A DNA stretch of 64,000 bases from Pseudobacteriovorax antillogorgiicola (GTDB taxonomy: Bacteria > Bdellovibrionota_B > Oligoflexia > Oligoflexales > RGVZ01): NCBI GenBank assembly GCA_945898195.1, contig CAMDHM010000005.1:1-64000 (forward strand), given 5' to 3'. The number at the start of each line of letters is the position of its first letter. Position 1 is the first letter of the stretch. The translations under genes were made by a program, and so were the position numbers. Shown here piece after piece: positions 1 through 7,930 of this stretch. Below the pieces are notes generated by a model. That model did no database searches and was not told the origin of the DNA. It saw only the letters and a list, made by a program, of their open reading frames with translations.

Positions 1-308
1 AGATCTAGGCGGCACTGCAGTCGGTCCACGCGCTTGGTTGTGCACCAAGTCCGCCGCGACAGGCATTTCACGTTGTCGCGCACCATGGCGCAGCTGTGGT
101 TCAGGGAAAACAGTGGGTCCCGGCCGCCGGCTTTTAGTTCCCCTTGGCCCACAACGCACCCTCTGCGCCCCTTGAAGGTCTTGTGTTCCACGCCTGGCAG
201 GTGCTTTCGCACCAGTCCCGGATAGCGCGGGCATTGGTCGGACTTCACCAGGAGGTCCGCCGAGGCAACCCGCGAGATCGTCGCCAAAGCCTTGCCCAGA
301 GCATGTTT
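1..308 (-). mobile_element. Transposase C-terminal fragment (partial)
   Basis: The minus strand reads without a stop from about 308 to the left window edge. It encodes a DDE-transposase-like C-terminus with the phrases GQGELK, DPLFSLNHSCAM and LSRRTWCTTK, which I recall from short transposases in deltaproteobacterial and Bdellovibrio-like genomes. No start codon or N-terminal half is present: upstream, the DNA changes directly into an AAA ATPase gene in another frame, so the element is truncated on that side. The true C-terminus and any terminal inverted repeat lie beyond position 1. The IS family cannot be assigned firmly from this fragment. Confidence 0.6.
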
Positions 309-778
309 GTGAGTGGGTATAGGTGAAATTGATAAGCACGACCGCCGAGTAAATTTGCCGCACCTCGCCGAAGTTTGCGAGCACTGGATCCTGAGAAAAT
401 AAATTTGGCGTCTTTGCGATCTATGAGACTTTGCGCTACATCCAAAATCTTTGGGGCTTTTTGGACTTCATCTACAAAAATCCATTTTCCCTCACCGACG
501 GCGTATTCCATTTTGGCCTTGAGTTCGGATAACCCAAGTAGGGCCTCTTCGGCCTGCACTGGGTCAAGAAGGTCAATCTCCAGCAGGTTGGTACCGGCAA
601 ATTTATGACGAATAAGTGTACTTTTGCCGGTACCGCGGGCGCCAAAAAGGAAGAAACTATTTGAAATAGTTAAATTATTTAATCTTTTATATATACTTCG
701 GATTTTAGCATAAAATCCGAAGTATATCAAGGGAGCTATATCAGGCCTGACTTGCTGGCTCGTTCGGCGACGTTGCAT
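245..778 (-). pseudogene. AAA ATPase (AAA_14/DUF4143 type), truncated by transposase DNA
   Basis: This is the N-terminal part of an ATP-binding protein of the AAA_14/DUF4143 kind. It has a Walker A motif GARGTGKST, a Walker B WIFVDEVQKAP and the family phrase FIFSGSSARKLRRG followed by NLLGGRAYQFHLYPLT. Homology stops at that point (about position 310). The remaining 20 codons run out of frame through transposase DNA to a chance stop, so the C-terminal domain, usually about 200 further residues, is missing. The start is uncertain: ATG at 778 is possible, and a TTG at 730 would begin MIYFGFYAKIR. Such ATPases are common accessory genes of unclear role. The copy is presumably non-functional. 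Confidence 0.7.
691..727. repeat. Perfect 17-bp inverted repeat, 3-base loop
   Basis: The arms at 691-707 and 711-727 are exact reverse complements separated by GCA. They sit over the codons for the ATPase N-terminus. Either strand of RNA would form a strong AT-rich hairpin. It could be an operator, a transcription-end structure or part of a small mobile repeat; no U-tract typical of a terminator follows directly. Confidence 0.75.
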
Positions 779-942
779 TCGATCTCGATTTCACCGCAGG
801 CAATATCGCCTGCCAGGGCCTTTGCGAGTGTTTTTGAGAATTCGAAGTTGCTGATGTTACCCGGTGCGACAGATGCGACAAGTAATCTGGACAGGTGTCC
901 GGTTGACTCGTGAGTGAAATGGATAGACGGCTGATTTACTCG
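736..942 (-). pseudogene. Short coding remnant, unrecognised
   Basis: On the minus strand an open stretch runs from just after a TGA at 943-945 to a TAG at 736-738. It reads through phrases such as SRLLVASVAPGNISNFEFSK and LAKALAGDIACGEIEIEC. It has no ATG, GTG or TTG near its beginning and overlaps the start of the ATPase gene. The composition looks protein-like, so it may be the C-terminal end of a decayed gene in this disturbed region. I do not recognise the family and the call is weak. Confidence 0.25.
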
Positions 943-982
943 TCAGATTGATATAGTTTCTTCTGCCGTGAACTCCCTAACT

Positions 983-1798
983 TTACTGGAAGGAACAGTA
1001 AAAACCTCCCGGCCAACAGGAACACGTTTTCCGTGACACCCCATTCGCAGATTTACATAAGTAATACGCTTGCCCTCGCGCCTCTCTATCAGAACATTCG
1101 CTGCGCGCCTCGCCGCAGGGTCGGTAATCAACCGTGATTTTGCAATCCTCGTCCGGTGCGGAATAGGCCACGGTGATAATTTTTGAAGTCAGTTCCTCAT
1201 GCACAAATACCTCGGTTTGCTGCCCGGTGACCGTGATGGATCCTCCGCCAGATTTTTTTAATTGGTCGCAGAGCTGCTGCCTCAGGGCGGTGCTATCTGC
1301 TCTAGATGAAAGGCCGTTGCAACCGGTGCACGTGACGGAGTTATCGCCACCAGGGCAGCATTCACTCACTGGCCCCGGTAACGATGTGGCGTAGCCCTTG
1401 CCGTGTCCGCTATAAAACAGGCGTATATTTCGACACTCGCCCGGAGTTTTCAACCAATCGTCGATCTCGTTGCTATTTAAAACATTGCTTCGTGTGCACT
1501 GGCTTTGTTCCCGAAAATCATCATAGGGTTTAGCGAAGCAGTCGCCCTGCCAAATGGCATAGCAACTGCTGGTGGAGGCATCCCAGGCGCATGGACCATT
1601 TTGCACGGCGCAGGTCTCCTGGTTGGTCCGGTCTATGCAGTTTCCGCCGCTTTTGGGCGAACCTTCTTGATAAATACAGGCGCAACAGGTTTCTTCCGCT
1701 GTATTATTTTTTACGGATGCACCCGGCATTTTGTTCGCTGGTTTCTTGCACGCAGCTAACGCGAGACACATCGCAACGAAACAAATTAAATTTTTCAC
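983..1798 (-). CDS. Cysteine-rich predicted lipoprotein
   Basis: A 271-residue protein of unknown function. The N-terminus is a lipoprotein signal peptide ending in the lipobox LAAC, with Cys17 as the lipid site, so the protein should be anchored to the inner or outer membrane facing the periplasm or the outside. The mature part has about 22 further cysteines, including CCAC, ECC and TCSC clusters, suggesting a disulfide-stabilised exported fold. A phrase LFYSGHGKGY near residue 130 resembles the histidine strand of caspase-like proteases, but no partner D-x-C motif was seen. It stands alone between the mobile remnants and the EEP gene. No close relative is recognised. Confidence 0.75.
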   Translation of the reverse strand: MKNLICFVAMCLALAACKKPANKMPGASVKNNTAEETCCACIYQEGSPKSGGNCIDRTNQETCAVQNGPCAWDASTSSCYAIWQGDCFAKPYDDFREQSQCTRSNVLNSNEIDDWLKTPGECRNIRLFYSGHGKGYATSLPGPVSECCPGGDNSVTCTGCNGLSSRADSTALRQQLCDQLKKSGGGSITVTGQQTEVFVHEELTSKIITVAYSAPDEDCKITVDYRPCGEARSECSDREARGQAYYLCKSANGVSRKTCSCWPGGFYCSFQ

Positions 1799-1836
1799 AG
1801 AATACCCCCGAATTACTCAGAAAGCTGGCAACTCCA

Positions 1837-2679
1837 TCAATCCCAGATCAGATCTGCAAATAATGGGAAGTGATCTGAATTGGTAATCGCCGTATCAACG
1901 TAGATGCGTTCAACGCTAAGGCCACGAACAAAAACTTGGTCCAGAGCACCGGTTGTCGGCCGCGGATCATTTGGAATCGGCACGTATTCCAGACCAATAC
2001 TCTCCAATGAATTCGAAATAGCGCTCAGATATCCCGGCGTAAAAGTATTGAAGTCGCCCGCCAGAATCATCGGTCCGTCGTGTGCTGGAAGGCTGGCCAA
2101 GAGATGTTCGATCTCCTCGAGGGCAGATTTCACCCGACGAATCAGGGTCGCATGGATATTAATTACCATCAGAGATTTCTCGCGCCCCTGCATTCGGTAA
2201 AAAGTCACGAGAGCGACCTTTGGGGTCTTAAAGACTGGTTCAGGATATTTACAGACAATGCGCTGGGTGGCGGGGGTCGAGCTGACCCGAGCGACTGTCA
2301 TGACCCCATCGCGGATGCCGTCGCGGCGTTTGTAGGAGGCAGCATGAATGGCCTCAAAGCCTGGTTCGCAAAAAGTTGCCAAACCCTTTTCTGAAAGTAG
2401 GGCCTCTTGGGTAAGGATCAAATCAGACCGGTAACAAACCATCCGGTAATCGTGCTCAAATAGGCGGCCCCCGGCGCCCTTGCAAAGATTCCACACGGCA
2501 AGGCGAATGCGTGTTTTCTCGAATTGAAAAGATTCGCAAACTCCGATGCGCCACAAGGCCACTGGATCCTTAAGCAACTCGATCTTCCACACGTGGCGCA
2601 GGCTTTCGATCACGGTACGGTATGATCGCGGCGGTTTTTTTGGTTTTATTTTCTTTACGGCCAAAACCTCACCCCTCAA
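1837..2679 (-). CDS. Endonuclease/exonuclease/phosphatase (EEP) family protein
   Basis: A 280-residue member of the EEP fold, a metal-dependent phosphodiesterase family. The order of motifs is typical: NLCKG (64-68), TQEA (90-93) with the metal-binding Glu, GDFNT (208-212), LDQVF (246-250) and the C-terminal SDHFP (268-272) with the catalytic His. There is no signal peptide; residues 1-20 are lysine-rich. The start is a TTG at 2679 that overlaps the end of the upstream GlpD-like gene by 11 bp, so the two are probably co-transcribed and translationally coupled. The substrate cannot be inferred: the fold covers DNA repair nucleases, sphingomyelinase-like and inositol phosphatase enzymes. Confidence 0.85.
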   Translation of the reverse strand: MRGEVLAVKKIKPKKPPRSYRTVIESLRHVWKIELLKDPVALWRIGVCESFQFEKTRIRLAVWNLCKGAGGRLFEHDYRMVCYRSDLILTQEALLSEKGLATFCEPGFEAIHAASYKRRDGIRDGVMTVARVSSTPATQRIVCKYPEPVFKTPKVALVTFYRMQGREKSLMVINIHATLIRRVKSALEEIEHLLASLPAHDGPMILAGDFNTFTPGYLSAISNSLESIGLEYVPIPNDPRPTTGALDQVFVRGLSVERIYVDTAITNSDHFPLFADLIWD

Positions 2680-3919
2680 ACCGTTTCACGGCGTCACCAA
2701 GTTCTGGGGTTGGACTGCGCTCTGAATACCAAACCTCTGGCTGGGCCGTGCGGCTTCGCGACTCATCGCCAAATTGCACACAAATCTTGTCGCCGATCTC
2801 TTCGGCAAGGGAACGGTAGGTGGAAAGCTTGCCACCATAAAGGGTCAACATCATTCCTCGCCCCGATGGAATTATGCCCAGTATGTGAGACCGTGACGTC
2901 GCGGAAATTGAATACCCTTCTTCAACTGCAAGCCAACGCAAGCCCGCAAACGTTGCCTCGATATTTTCCCGACGCAAGGGGGTTCGTAAGTAGCGGTTGC
3001 AGTGGTCCATCAAATAATCGATCTCATCATCTGTCACAGCCACCTGATCTGGACTTCCCGTAAAAACTTTTTCTGTCGTTCCAACGAGGGTCTTTCCGAG
3101 CCAGGGAAGAACGAAAAAAATTCGGTTATCTTCGGGAGACTGCAAAAAAAGGCCGGCCTTGAGGCCCATGTCGGGAAATACCAGGTGGGAGCCTTTGTTG
3201 TTGACGGCTTTATGGGTTGGTTCAATTCCGCTCGACTCGATGACCTTATTTGCCCAGGGCCCCAAGGCATTAACAATGTAAAGGCACGAGATTTGGGCCG
3301 TCGTGCCATCGGGCTTTAAAACGTCCACCAACCAACCGTCGCCTGCCTTGGCAATGTTGGTCGCCCGATGCCCTTCGGAAACACCTGCGCCGAGCTTCAC
3401 GGCGGAAAAAGCCGCGCGGCGCACGAGGGCCAGATCATCCGTCTGACAATCCCAAAAACTGAAGTAACTGGAGAATTTTTGGGGATCGATAATCGGCGCG
3501 CGGGCCAAGGCCTCAGATTCTGCAAGTCCATGGTGGCGGCCAACATTTTGACGACCAGCTAAAAAATCATATAACGAAAGCCCAACTTTGACCTTCAGAC
3601 GCGATGCCCCGCCGGATTTTAGTATCGGAAATACAAACTCAAGTGGATGGACAAGATCACCGGCCACCTCCATTAAGGTGCTTCGTTCCCGCAAGGCCTC
3701 TGCGACCAGGGGAAAATCATGGATTCTCTGCAAATACCGCAGGCCACCGTGGATGAGTTTCGTCGAGCGTGAACTTGTGCCATGCCCCAAAGTTTTTTTC
3801 TCGATCAGATGAACATCTTGCCAGCCGCGCGAGGCCATATCGTGTAAGGTCCCAGCACCGTGGATTCCTCCGCCAAGGATCAAAACCCGGACCCTTTTTG
3901 GTAATGGCTGCTGAAACAT
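2669..3919 (-). CDS. glpD: FAD-dependent glycerol-3-phosphate dehydrogenase-like protein
   Basis: A 416-residue flavoprotein of the GlpD/DAO family, which oxidises glycerol-3-phosphate to dihydroxyacetone phosphate at the membrane and passes electrons to quinone. The N-terminal Rossmann motif GGGIHGAG is at 16-23, followed by the GlpD signature TSSRSTKLIHGGLRYL. It is shorter than typical GlpD (about 500 residues), and the usual C-terminal helical domain seems reduced to about 30 residues. A specialised role or a different 2-hydroxy acid substrate is therefore possible. It is first in a reverse pair with the EEP gene. Confidence 0.82.
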   Translation of the reverse strand: MFQQPLPKRVRVLILGGGIHGAGTLHDMASRGWQDVHLIEKKTLGHGTSSRSTKLIHGGLRYLQRIHDFPLVAEALRERSTLMEVAGDLVHPLEFVFPILKSGGASRLKVKVGLSLYDFLAGRQNVGRHHGLAESEALARAPIIDPQKFSSYFSFWDCQTDDLALVRRAAFSAVKLGAGVSEGHRATNIAKAGDGWLVDVLKPDGTTAQISCLYIVNALGPWANKVIESSGIEPTHKAVNNKGSHLVFPDMGLKAGLFLQSPEDNRIFFVLPWLGKTLVGTTEKVFTGSPDQVAVTDDEIDYLMDHCNRYLRTPLRRENIEATFAGLRWLAVEEGYSISATSRSHILGIIPSGRGMMLTLYGGKLSTYRSLAEEIGDKICVQFGDESRSRTAQPEVWYSERSPTPELGDAVKRFEG

Positions 3920-3965
3920 GAGGCACCCCTAAGATGTAAATGCCTTCAAGTTGGAAAGCATGCAT

Positions 3966-3986
3966 GAGACCGTGGACGAGACCGTG
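3966..3986. repeat. 9-bp direct repeat in a divergent promoter region
   Basis: GAGACCGTG occurs at 3966-3974 and again at 3978-3986, a 12-bp spacing. It lies in the 131-bp gap between the divergently oriented glpD-like and PilZ genes, a plausible position for an operator. Nothing else supports a regulatory role. Confidence 0.3.
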
Positions 3987-4050
3987 AACCCTACCGTATG
4001 ATTATAGCTCCCTCGCAGTTAGTTTCCAGAGGGGGGGACAGGAATTTTTC

Positions 4051-4404
4051 ATGCAAAGACCCGACAGATTTTTTTCTCATGCCGTTGTTGAAGTGCGTGC
4101 CGTCCGCTGGTTGCCAATTTTCTGCCAAAGCGGAATTTTGCTGGATCTGAGTCTTGGCGGTTTCAAGCTTGAAATCATGGGATCGATTAAATACAAAATT
4201 GACGACCAGTTTTGGCTTCACCTTCCGCTTGCGGCATTTGGGGTTCACGACCTTCCAAGCCTTGACCTTCGCGCCCAGGCAAAATGGGTTAACCAAGAAC
4301 ACAGCCGTATTGGCGGCGTCTTCGTTGATCTCGACCCAAATTCCAAAGAAGTTATCGAACGCATCCTCTCGGGAATTTCTGACAAGCCCAACACAAAAAT
4401 CTGA
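4051..4404 (+). CDS. PilZ domain protein
   Basis: A 117-residue single-domain PilZ protein, a family that binds cyclic di-GMP and passes the signal to motility, secretion or enzyme partners. The D/N-x-S-x-x-G motif appears as DLSLGG near residue 32, followed by beta-strand patterns ending in QAKWVNQEHSRIGGVFVDL. The usual upstream RxxxR motif is not clear: arginines at positions 3, 6, 16 and 19 could serve, so c-di-GMP binding is uncertain. An AGGA ribosome-binding site precedes the ATG. The gene lies just upstream of fadI with a 39-bp gap. An HD-GYP c-di-GMP phosphodiesterase is encoded 6 kb away. Confidence 0.8.
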   Translation: MQRPDRFFSHAVVEVRAVRWLPIFCQSGILLDLSLGGFKLEIMGSIKYKIDDQFWLHLPLAAFGVHDLPSLDLRAQAKWVNQEHSRIGGVFVDLDPNSKEVIERILSGISDKPNTKI

Positions 4405-4443
4405 ACCGAACTATCTGCTAAATTCCATCCGGAGCCGACGGCC

Positions 4444-5760
4444 ATGTCATTCAAATATAGTACGAGCCTGCTTACAGGCAACAGGGTCCCCGTTATCATC
4501 GAGGGCGCCCGATCTCCCTTTGTCAAATCCTTCGGTGTTTTGGAGGATTGTGATGCCCTTGAACTTTACAGCCGCACCATCGACGGCCTCATCCGCAAGA
4601 CCGATGCCCCCGTTGAAGCTTACGAGGAAATTATTTGCGGCGTCGTCACGCCACAGGTCAAAAACACCAACGTGGCCCGTGACACCATCCTAAATTTAGG
4701 GCTGCCTCATCACATCCACGGATATTCCTTGAACCGCATGTGTACCAGCAGCCTTGAGACCATTGGAAATGCGGCTAAAAACGTGATGGCCGGACAGTCA
4801 CGCATGATCCTGGCCGGCGGAGTGGACGTGCTAAGTGACGTCCCCATCACGTACACAAAGGATGCCAGGAAATCTTTGCTGCGCCTGAACAAGGCCAGGT
4901 CCACCGGCGAAAAAGTTTCGGCCCTAGGCCGATTTGTGCCAAAGGCTTTGGCGCCGAAACCCCCGGGAATAACCGAACCCATGACCGGCATGACGATGGG
5001 TGAGCATGCCGAGGTCATGGCTAAATTCAACGGCATCTCACGTCAGGACCAAGACGCCTTTTCGGTGCTGTCGCACCAGCGTGCTGCGGCTGCCCAGGAG
5101 TCGGGCAAGTTCCAAAAAGAAATAATCCCGGTCTGGCCATCGCCAAGCTTCACGCGCTGCCTCGACAAGGACAACATCATCCGCCCCGATTCTACGCTGG
5201 AGGCTTTGTCACAGCTGCGTCCTGCCTTCGACCGCAAGTATGGAACAATCACCGCCGGCAATGCCTCGACCCTGACCGATGGGGCTGCGGCGGTCATCAT
5301 CGCCGACGAGGCCTATGCCAAAAGTTTAGGGCTGAAGCCAAAGGCTAAAATCCGCGACATGCTCTTTGTTGGCGTGAACCCTTACGAGCAACTCCTGATT
5401 GGTCCGGCCCTAACAATCCCCATGATCTTGATGCGCAACAAGCTCGGAATCAACGATATCGACTTATTTGAGGTTCACGAGGCCTTCGCCGCACAAGTGC
5501 TGAGCTGCCTGCGGTCCATGGAGTCTGCCGATTTCTGCTCGCGCCACCTTGGACTGACCAAGGCATTTGGGGCAATCCCCGAAGACAAAATCAATGTCAA
5601 CGGCGGGGCCATTGCCATTGGACATCCGTTTGGAGCGACTGGGGCCAGGCTGGTCCTGTCGATGACCAACGAACTTGAAAATCGCAGCGCTAAATTTGGC
5701 GTCATTGCAATCTGCGCAGCTGGCGGCATGTCCGGCGCCATGCTCATCGAAAGGATCTAA
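4444..5760 (+). CDS. fadI: Acetyl-CoA acyltransferase (thiolase), beta-oxidation
   Basis: A 438-residue thiolase that cleaves 3-ketoacyl-CoA with CoA to give acetyl-CoA and a shortened acyl-CoA, the last step of fatty-acid beta-oxidation. The nucleophilic Cys100 is in LNRMCTSSLE, His394 in GHPFGATGARL and the second catalytic Cys424 in ICAAGGMSG. Length and N-terminus fit FadI better than FadA. It ends 2 bp before the FadJ start, so the two make the alpha and beta parts of a trifunctional-type complex from one operon. Confidence 0.95.
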   Translation: MSFKYSTSLLTGNRVPVIIEGARSPFVKSFGVLEDCDALELYSRTIDGLIRKTDAPVEAYEEIICGVVTPQVKNTNVARDTILNLGLPHHIHGYSLNRMCTSSLETIGNAAKNVMAGQSRMILAGGVDVLSDVPITYTKDARKSLLRLNKARSTGEKVSALGRFVPKALAPKPPGITEPMTGMTMGEHAEVMAKFNGISRQDQDAFSVLSHQRAAAAQESGKFQKEIIPVWPSPSFTRCLDKDNIIRPDSTLEALSQLRPAFDRKYGTITAGNASTLTDGAAAVIIADEAYAKSLGLKPKAKIRDMLFVGVNPYEQLLIGPALTIPMILMRNKLGINDIDLFEVHEAFAAQVLSCLRSMESADFCSRHLGLTKAFGAIPEDKINVNGGAIAIGHPFGATGARLVLSMTNELENRSAKFGVIAICAAGGMSGAMLIERI

Positions 5761-5762
5761 TC

Positions 5763-7925
5763 ATGACCCATTTTTTTAAATACGAGACCGGCAATGACTC
5801 CGTTGCCATTTTGACCTTCAACCGCCCCGACAAAGATATGAATATCCTCTCGGAAGAGGTTCTTCGCGAACTCAATGGCCACTTGGACTACTTGGTATCT
5901 GATCAAAATGCGAAGGCCATGGTGATCACAAGCGGCAAGGATGGACAATTCATCGTTGGTGCCGACATTACGGAAATCCAACGCCTTAAAACAGAAACCG
6001 AAGCCGCCAACGGGGCGGCAATGTTGCAAGCTCTTTTCGGTAAAATTGCCGGTTTACCAAAACCAGTCGTAGCGGCAATCAATGGCACGTGCCTCGGTGG
6101 TGGACTGGAGATGTCCCTTGCTTGTTCCTGGCGCGTTGCCAACGCCCACCCAAAAACCAAAATGGGACTACCTGAAATTCAGTTGGGACTGCTACCCGGA
6201 GCGGGCGGCACCCAAAGGCTGCCGCGTCTAATTGGAATTCAAGCCGGATTAGATATGATCCTCACCGGCAAAAGGGTGGACGGGGCTCGGGCTCTAAAAA
6301 TGGGACTTGTGGATGCTTGCGTTCCAGACCGGATGCTGTTGGACGTTGCACGCCAGTTTGCCTTAAAGGGAAAACGTCCGCGCGGATACCGTGCAATGCC
6401 ATTTTCCTTTTCGCAGCGAATGACCTCACTAGCCCTGGAGGCCAATCCCGTGGGGCGCCGTTTTGTCGCGAAAAAAGCCCGCGAAATGGTGATGAAACAG
6501 ACAAAGGGTTTTTACCCTGCGGCTTTTAAAGCCATCGAATCTATCATTGATGGCTTTGACATGCCGATTGGCAAGGGCTTGGAGCTGGAGGCAAAACTAT
6601 TCGGGTCGCTCGTGCCAAGCCGTGAATCAAAAAGCCTGATTCACTTGTTTCATGCAACAACTGCCATCAAGAAACACGCCTACAAAGATGCTGGAAAAGA
6701 AAAATTTTCCGGCAAAGAGATTCGCTCCGTTGGTATCGTGGGAGCGGGTTTTATGGGCGCAGGAATTGCCTCCGTCTGCGCCGACCAGGGGATTCGCGTT
6801 TTATTCTCGGACCCGAGTCAGGAATCCCTTGGAAAGGCTCTTGCGCAGGCGGCGGCATATTTTTCGAAAAAATTAAAACGCCGCCGAATCAAAAAATTTG
6901 AAATGGACCAACGCCTTGCCCACATTTCGCCGTCCATGAGCTCTGCAGGGTTCAACCGCTGTGACGTCGTGATTGAAGCCGTTTTCGAAGACGTCAATTT
7001 GAAACGTAAAATTTTGGCGCAGCTTGAAGCGCAAAATATTCATGACGATTGGGTCTTTGCCACCAACACCTCGGCCCTGCCTATCCATGAAATAGCCGCC
7101 GACTCCAAACACCCTGAGAGGGTTCTTGGAATGCACTTTTTCTCGCCGGTCGAGAAAATGCCGCTTTTGGAAATCGTCACCACGGAGAAAACGGCCCCTT
7201 GGGCCGTGGCCCGGGCATTTGAACTTGGCGCCGCCATGAACAAGCAGATCATCATTGTGAAGGATGGGCCTGGTTTTTACACGACCAGGGCGTTGGCCTT
7301 TTTTCTTGCGGAAGCGTCGTTGATCCTCTCCGAAGGCGCCAAGATCGAGGCGATTGACAGCGCCCTGACCGGATTTGGCTTTCCTGTTGGCCCAATTACG
7401 TTGATTGACGAAGTTGGTATCGACGTCGGAACGCACGTGCTTGAAACAATGGACAAGGCTTTTCCAGACCGTATGAAGGCTCCGCCCGGTCTGGATATCG
7501 TTAAATCATCCGGTCGGCTTGGACGAAAAAACGGCAAGGGCTTCTACCTTTACGAAAATGGACAAAAGGGTAGTCCTGACCCGGAGATCTATAAGTTTTT
7601 GGATCCCAAAAGTGCCTCAAGTGCGAATGCCACCGCCGAAGAAATCACGATGCGTTGTGTTCTGGTCTTCATAAATGAGTCAGCCCGCTGCCTTGAGGAA
7701 GGAATTCTGCCGTCTGCCTACGAGGGTGATGTTGGCGCTGTATTTGGCCTTGGCTTCCCACCATTTCTTGGCGGTCCCTTCTGCTATGTCGATCATATTG
7801 GCGCCGGGGTGGTTGTGGCCAAATTACGCGATCTTGAGGCCCGCTACGGATCGCGATTTAGACCCGCTAAAATCCTCGTGGAGCATGCCGAAAACAAGAA
7901 AACATTCTTTCCTGACGAACGCTAA
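5763..7925 (+). CDS. fadJ: Bifunctional enoyl-CoA hydratase / 3-hydroxyacyl-CoA dehydrogenase
   Basis: A 720-residue beta-oxidation enzyme. Residues 1-190 are a crotonase domain with the oxyanion-hole regions GQFIVGADI and GTCLGGGLEMSLAC and the catalytic phrase GLPEIQLGLLPGAGGTQRLP. From about residue 325 there is an NAD-binding domain with VGAGFMGAGIA, then the dehydrogenase signature HFFSPVEKMPLLEIV and the C-terminal GKGFY region. It hydrates 2-enoyl-CoA and oxidises the 3-hydroxyacyl-CoA. It is translated directly after fadI, forming a FadIJ pair in the cytoplasm. Confidence 0.95.
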   Translation: MTHFFKYETGNDSVAILTFNRPDKDMNILSEEVLRELNGHLDYLVSDQNAKAMVITSGKDGQFIVGADITEIQRLKTETEAANGAAMLQALFGKIAGLPKPVVAAINGTCLGGGLEMSLACSWRVANAHPKTKMGLPEIQLGLLPGAGGTQRLPRLIGIQAGLDMILTGKRVDGARALKMGLVDACVPDRMLLDVARQFALKGKRPRGYRAMPFSFSQRMTSLALEANPVGRRFVAKKAREMVMKQTKGFYPAAFKAIESIIDGFDMPIGKGLELEAKLFGSLVPSRESKSLIHLFHATTAIKKHAYKDAGKEKFSGKEIRSVGIVGAGFMGAGIASVCADQGIRVLFSDPSQESLGKALAQAAAYFSKKLKRRRIKKFEMDQRLAHISPSMSSAGFNRCDVVIEAVFEDVNLKRKILAQLEAQNIHDDWVFATNTSALPIHEIAADSKHPERVLGMHFFSPVEKMPLLEIVTTEKTAPWAVARAFELGAAMNKQIIIVKDGPGFYTTRALAFFLAEASLILSEGAKIEAIDSALTGFGFPVGPITLIDEVGIDVGTHVLETMDKAFPDRMKAPPGLDIVKSSGRLGRKNGKGFYLYENGQKGSPDPEIYKFLDPKSASSANATAEEITMRCVLVFINESARCLEEGILPSAYEGDVGAVFGLGFPPFLGGPFCYVDHIGAGVVVAKLRDLEARYGSRFRPAKILVEHAENKKTFFPDER

Positions 7926-7930
7926 GAACG

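Noticed and set aside
889-900. Small palindrome GGACAGGTGTCC
   Set aside because: A 12-bp imperfect palindrome is expected by chance in 64 kb and nothing around it suggests use.
943-1131. 62-residue reverse open frame
   Set aside because: It overlaps the cysteine-rich lipoprotein gene in another frame, has no ribosome-binding site and no recognisable sequence.
1400-1440. Caspase-type protease assignment for the lipoprotein
   Set aside because: Only the YSGHG phrase fits; no catalytic D-x-C motif was found, so it is kept as a finding and not used as a product name.
4154-4693. 179-codon forward frame across the PilZ gene and fadI start
   Set aside because: It crosses two genes with recognisable domains in other frames and lacks a start signal.
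6873-7436. 187-codon reverse open frame inside fadJ
   Set aside because: Antisense of the dehydrogenase domain with no independent signals.
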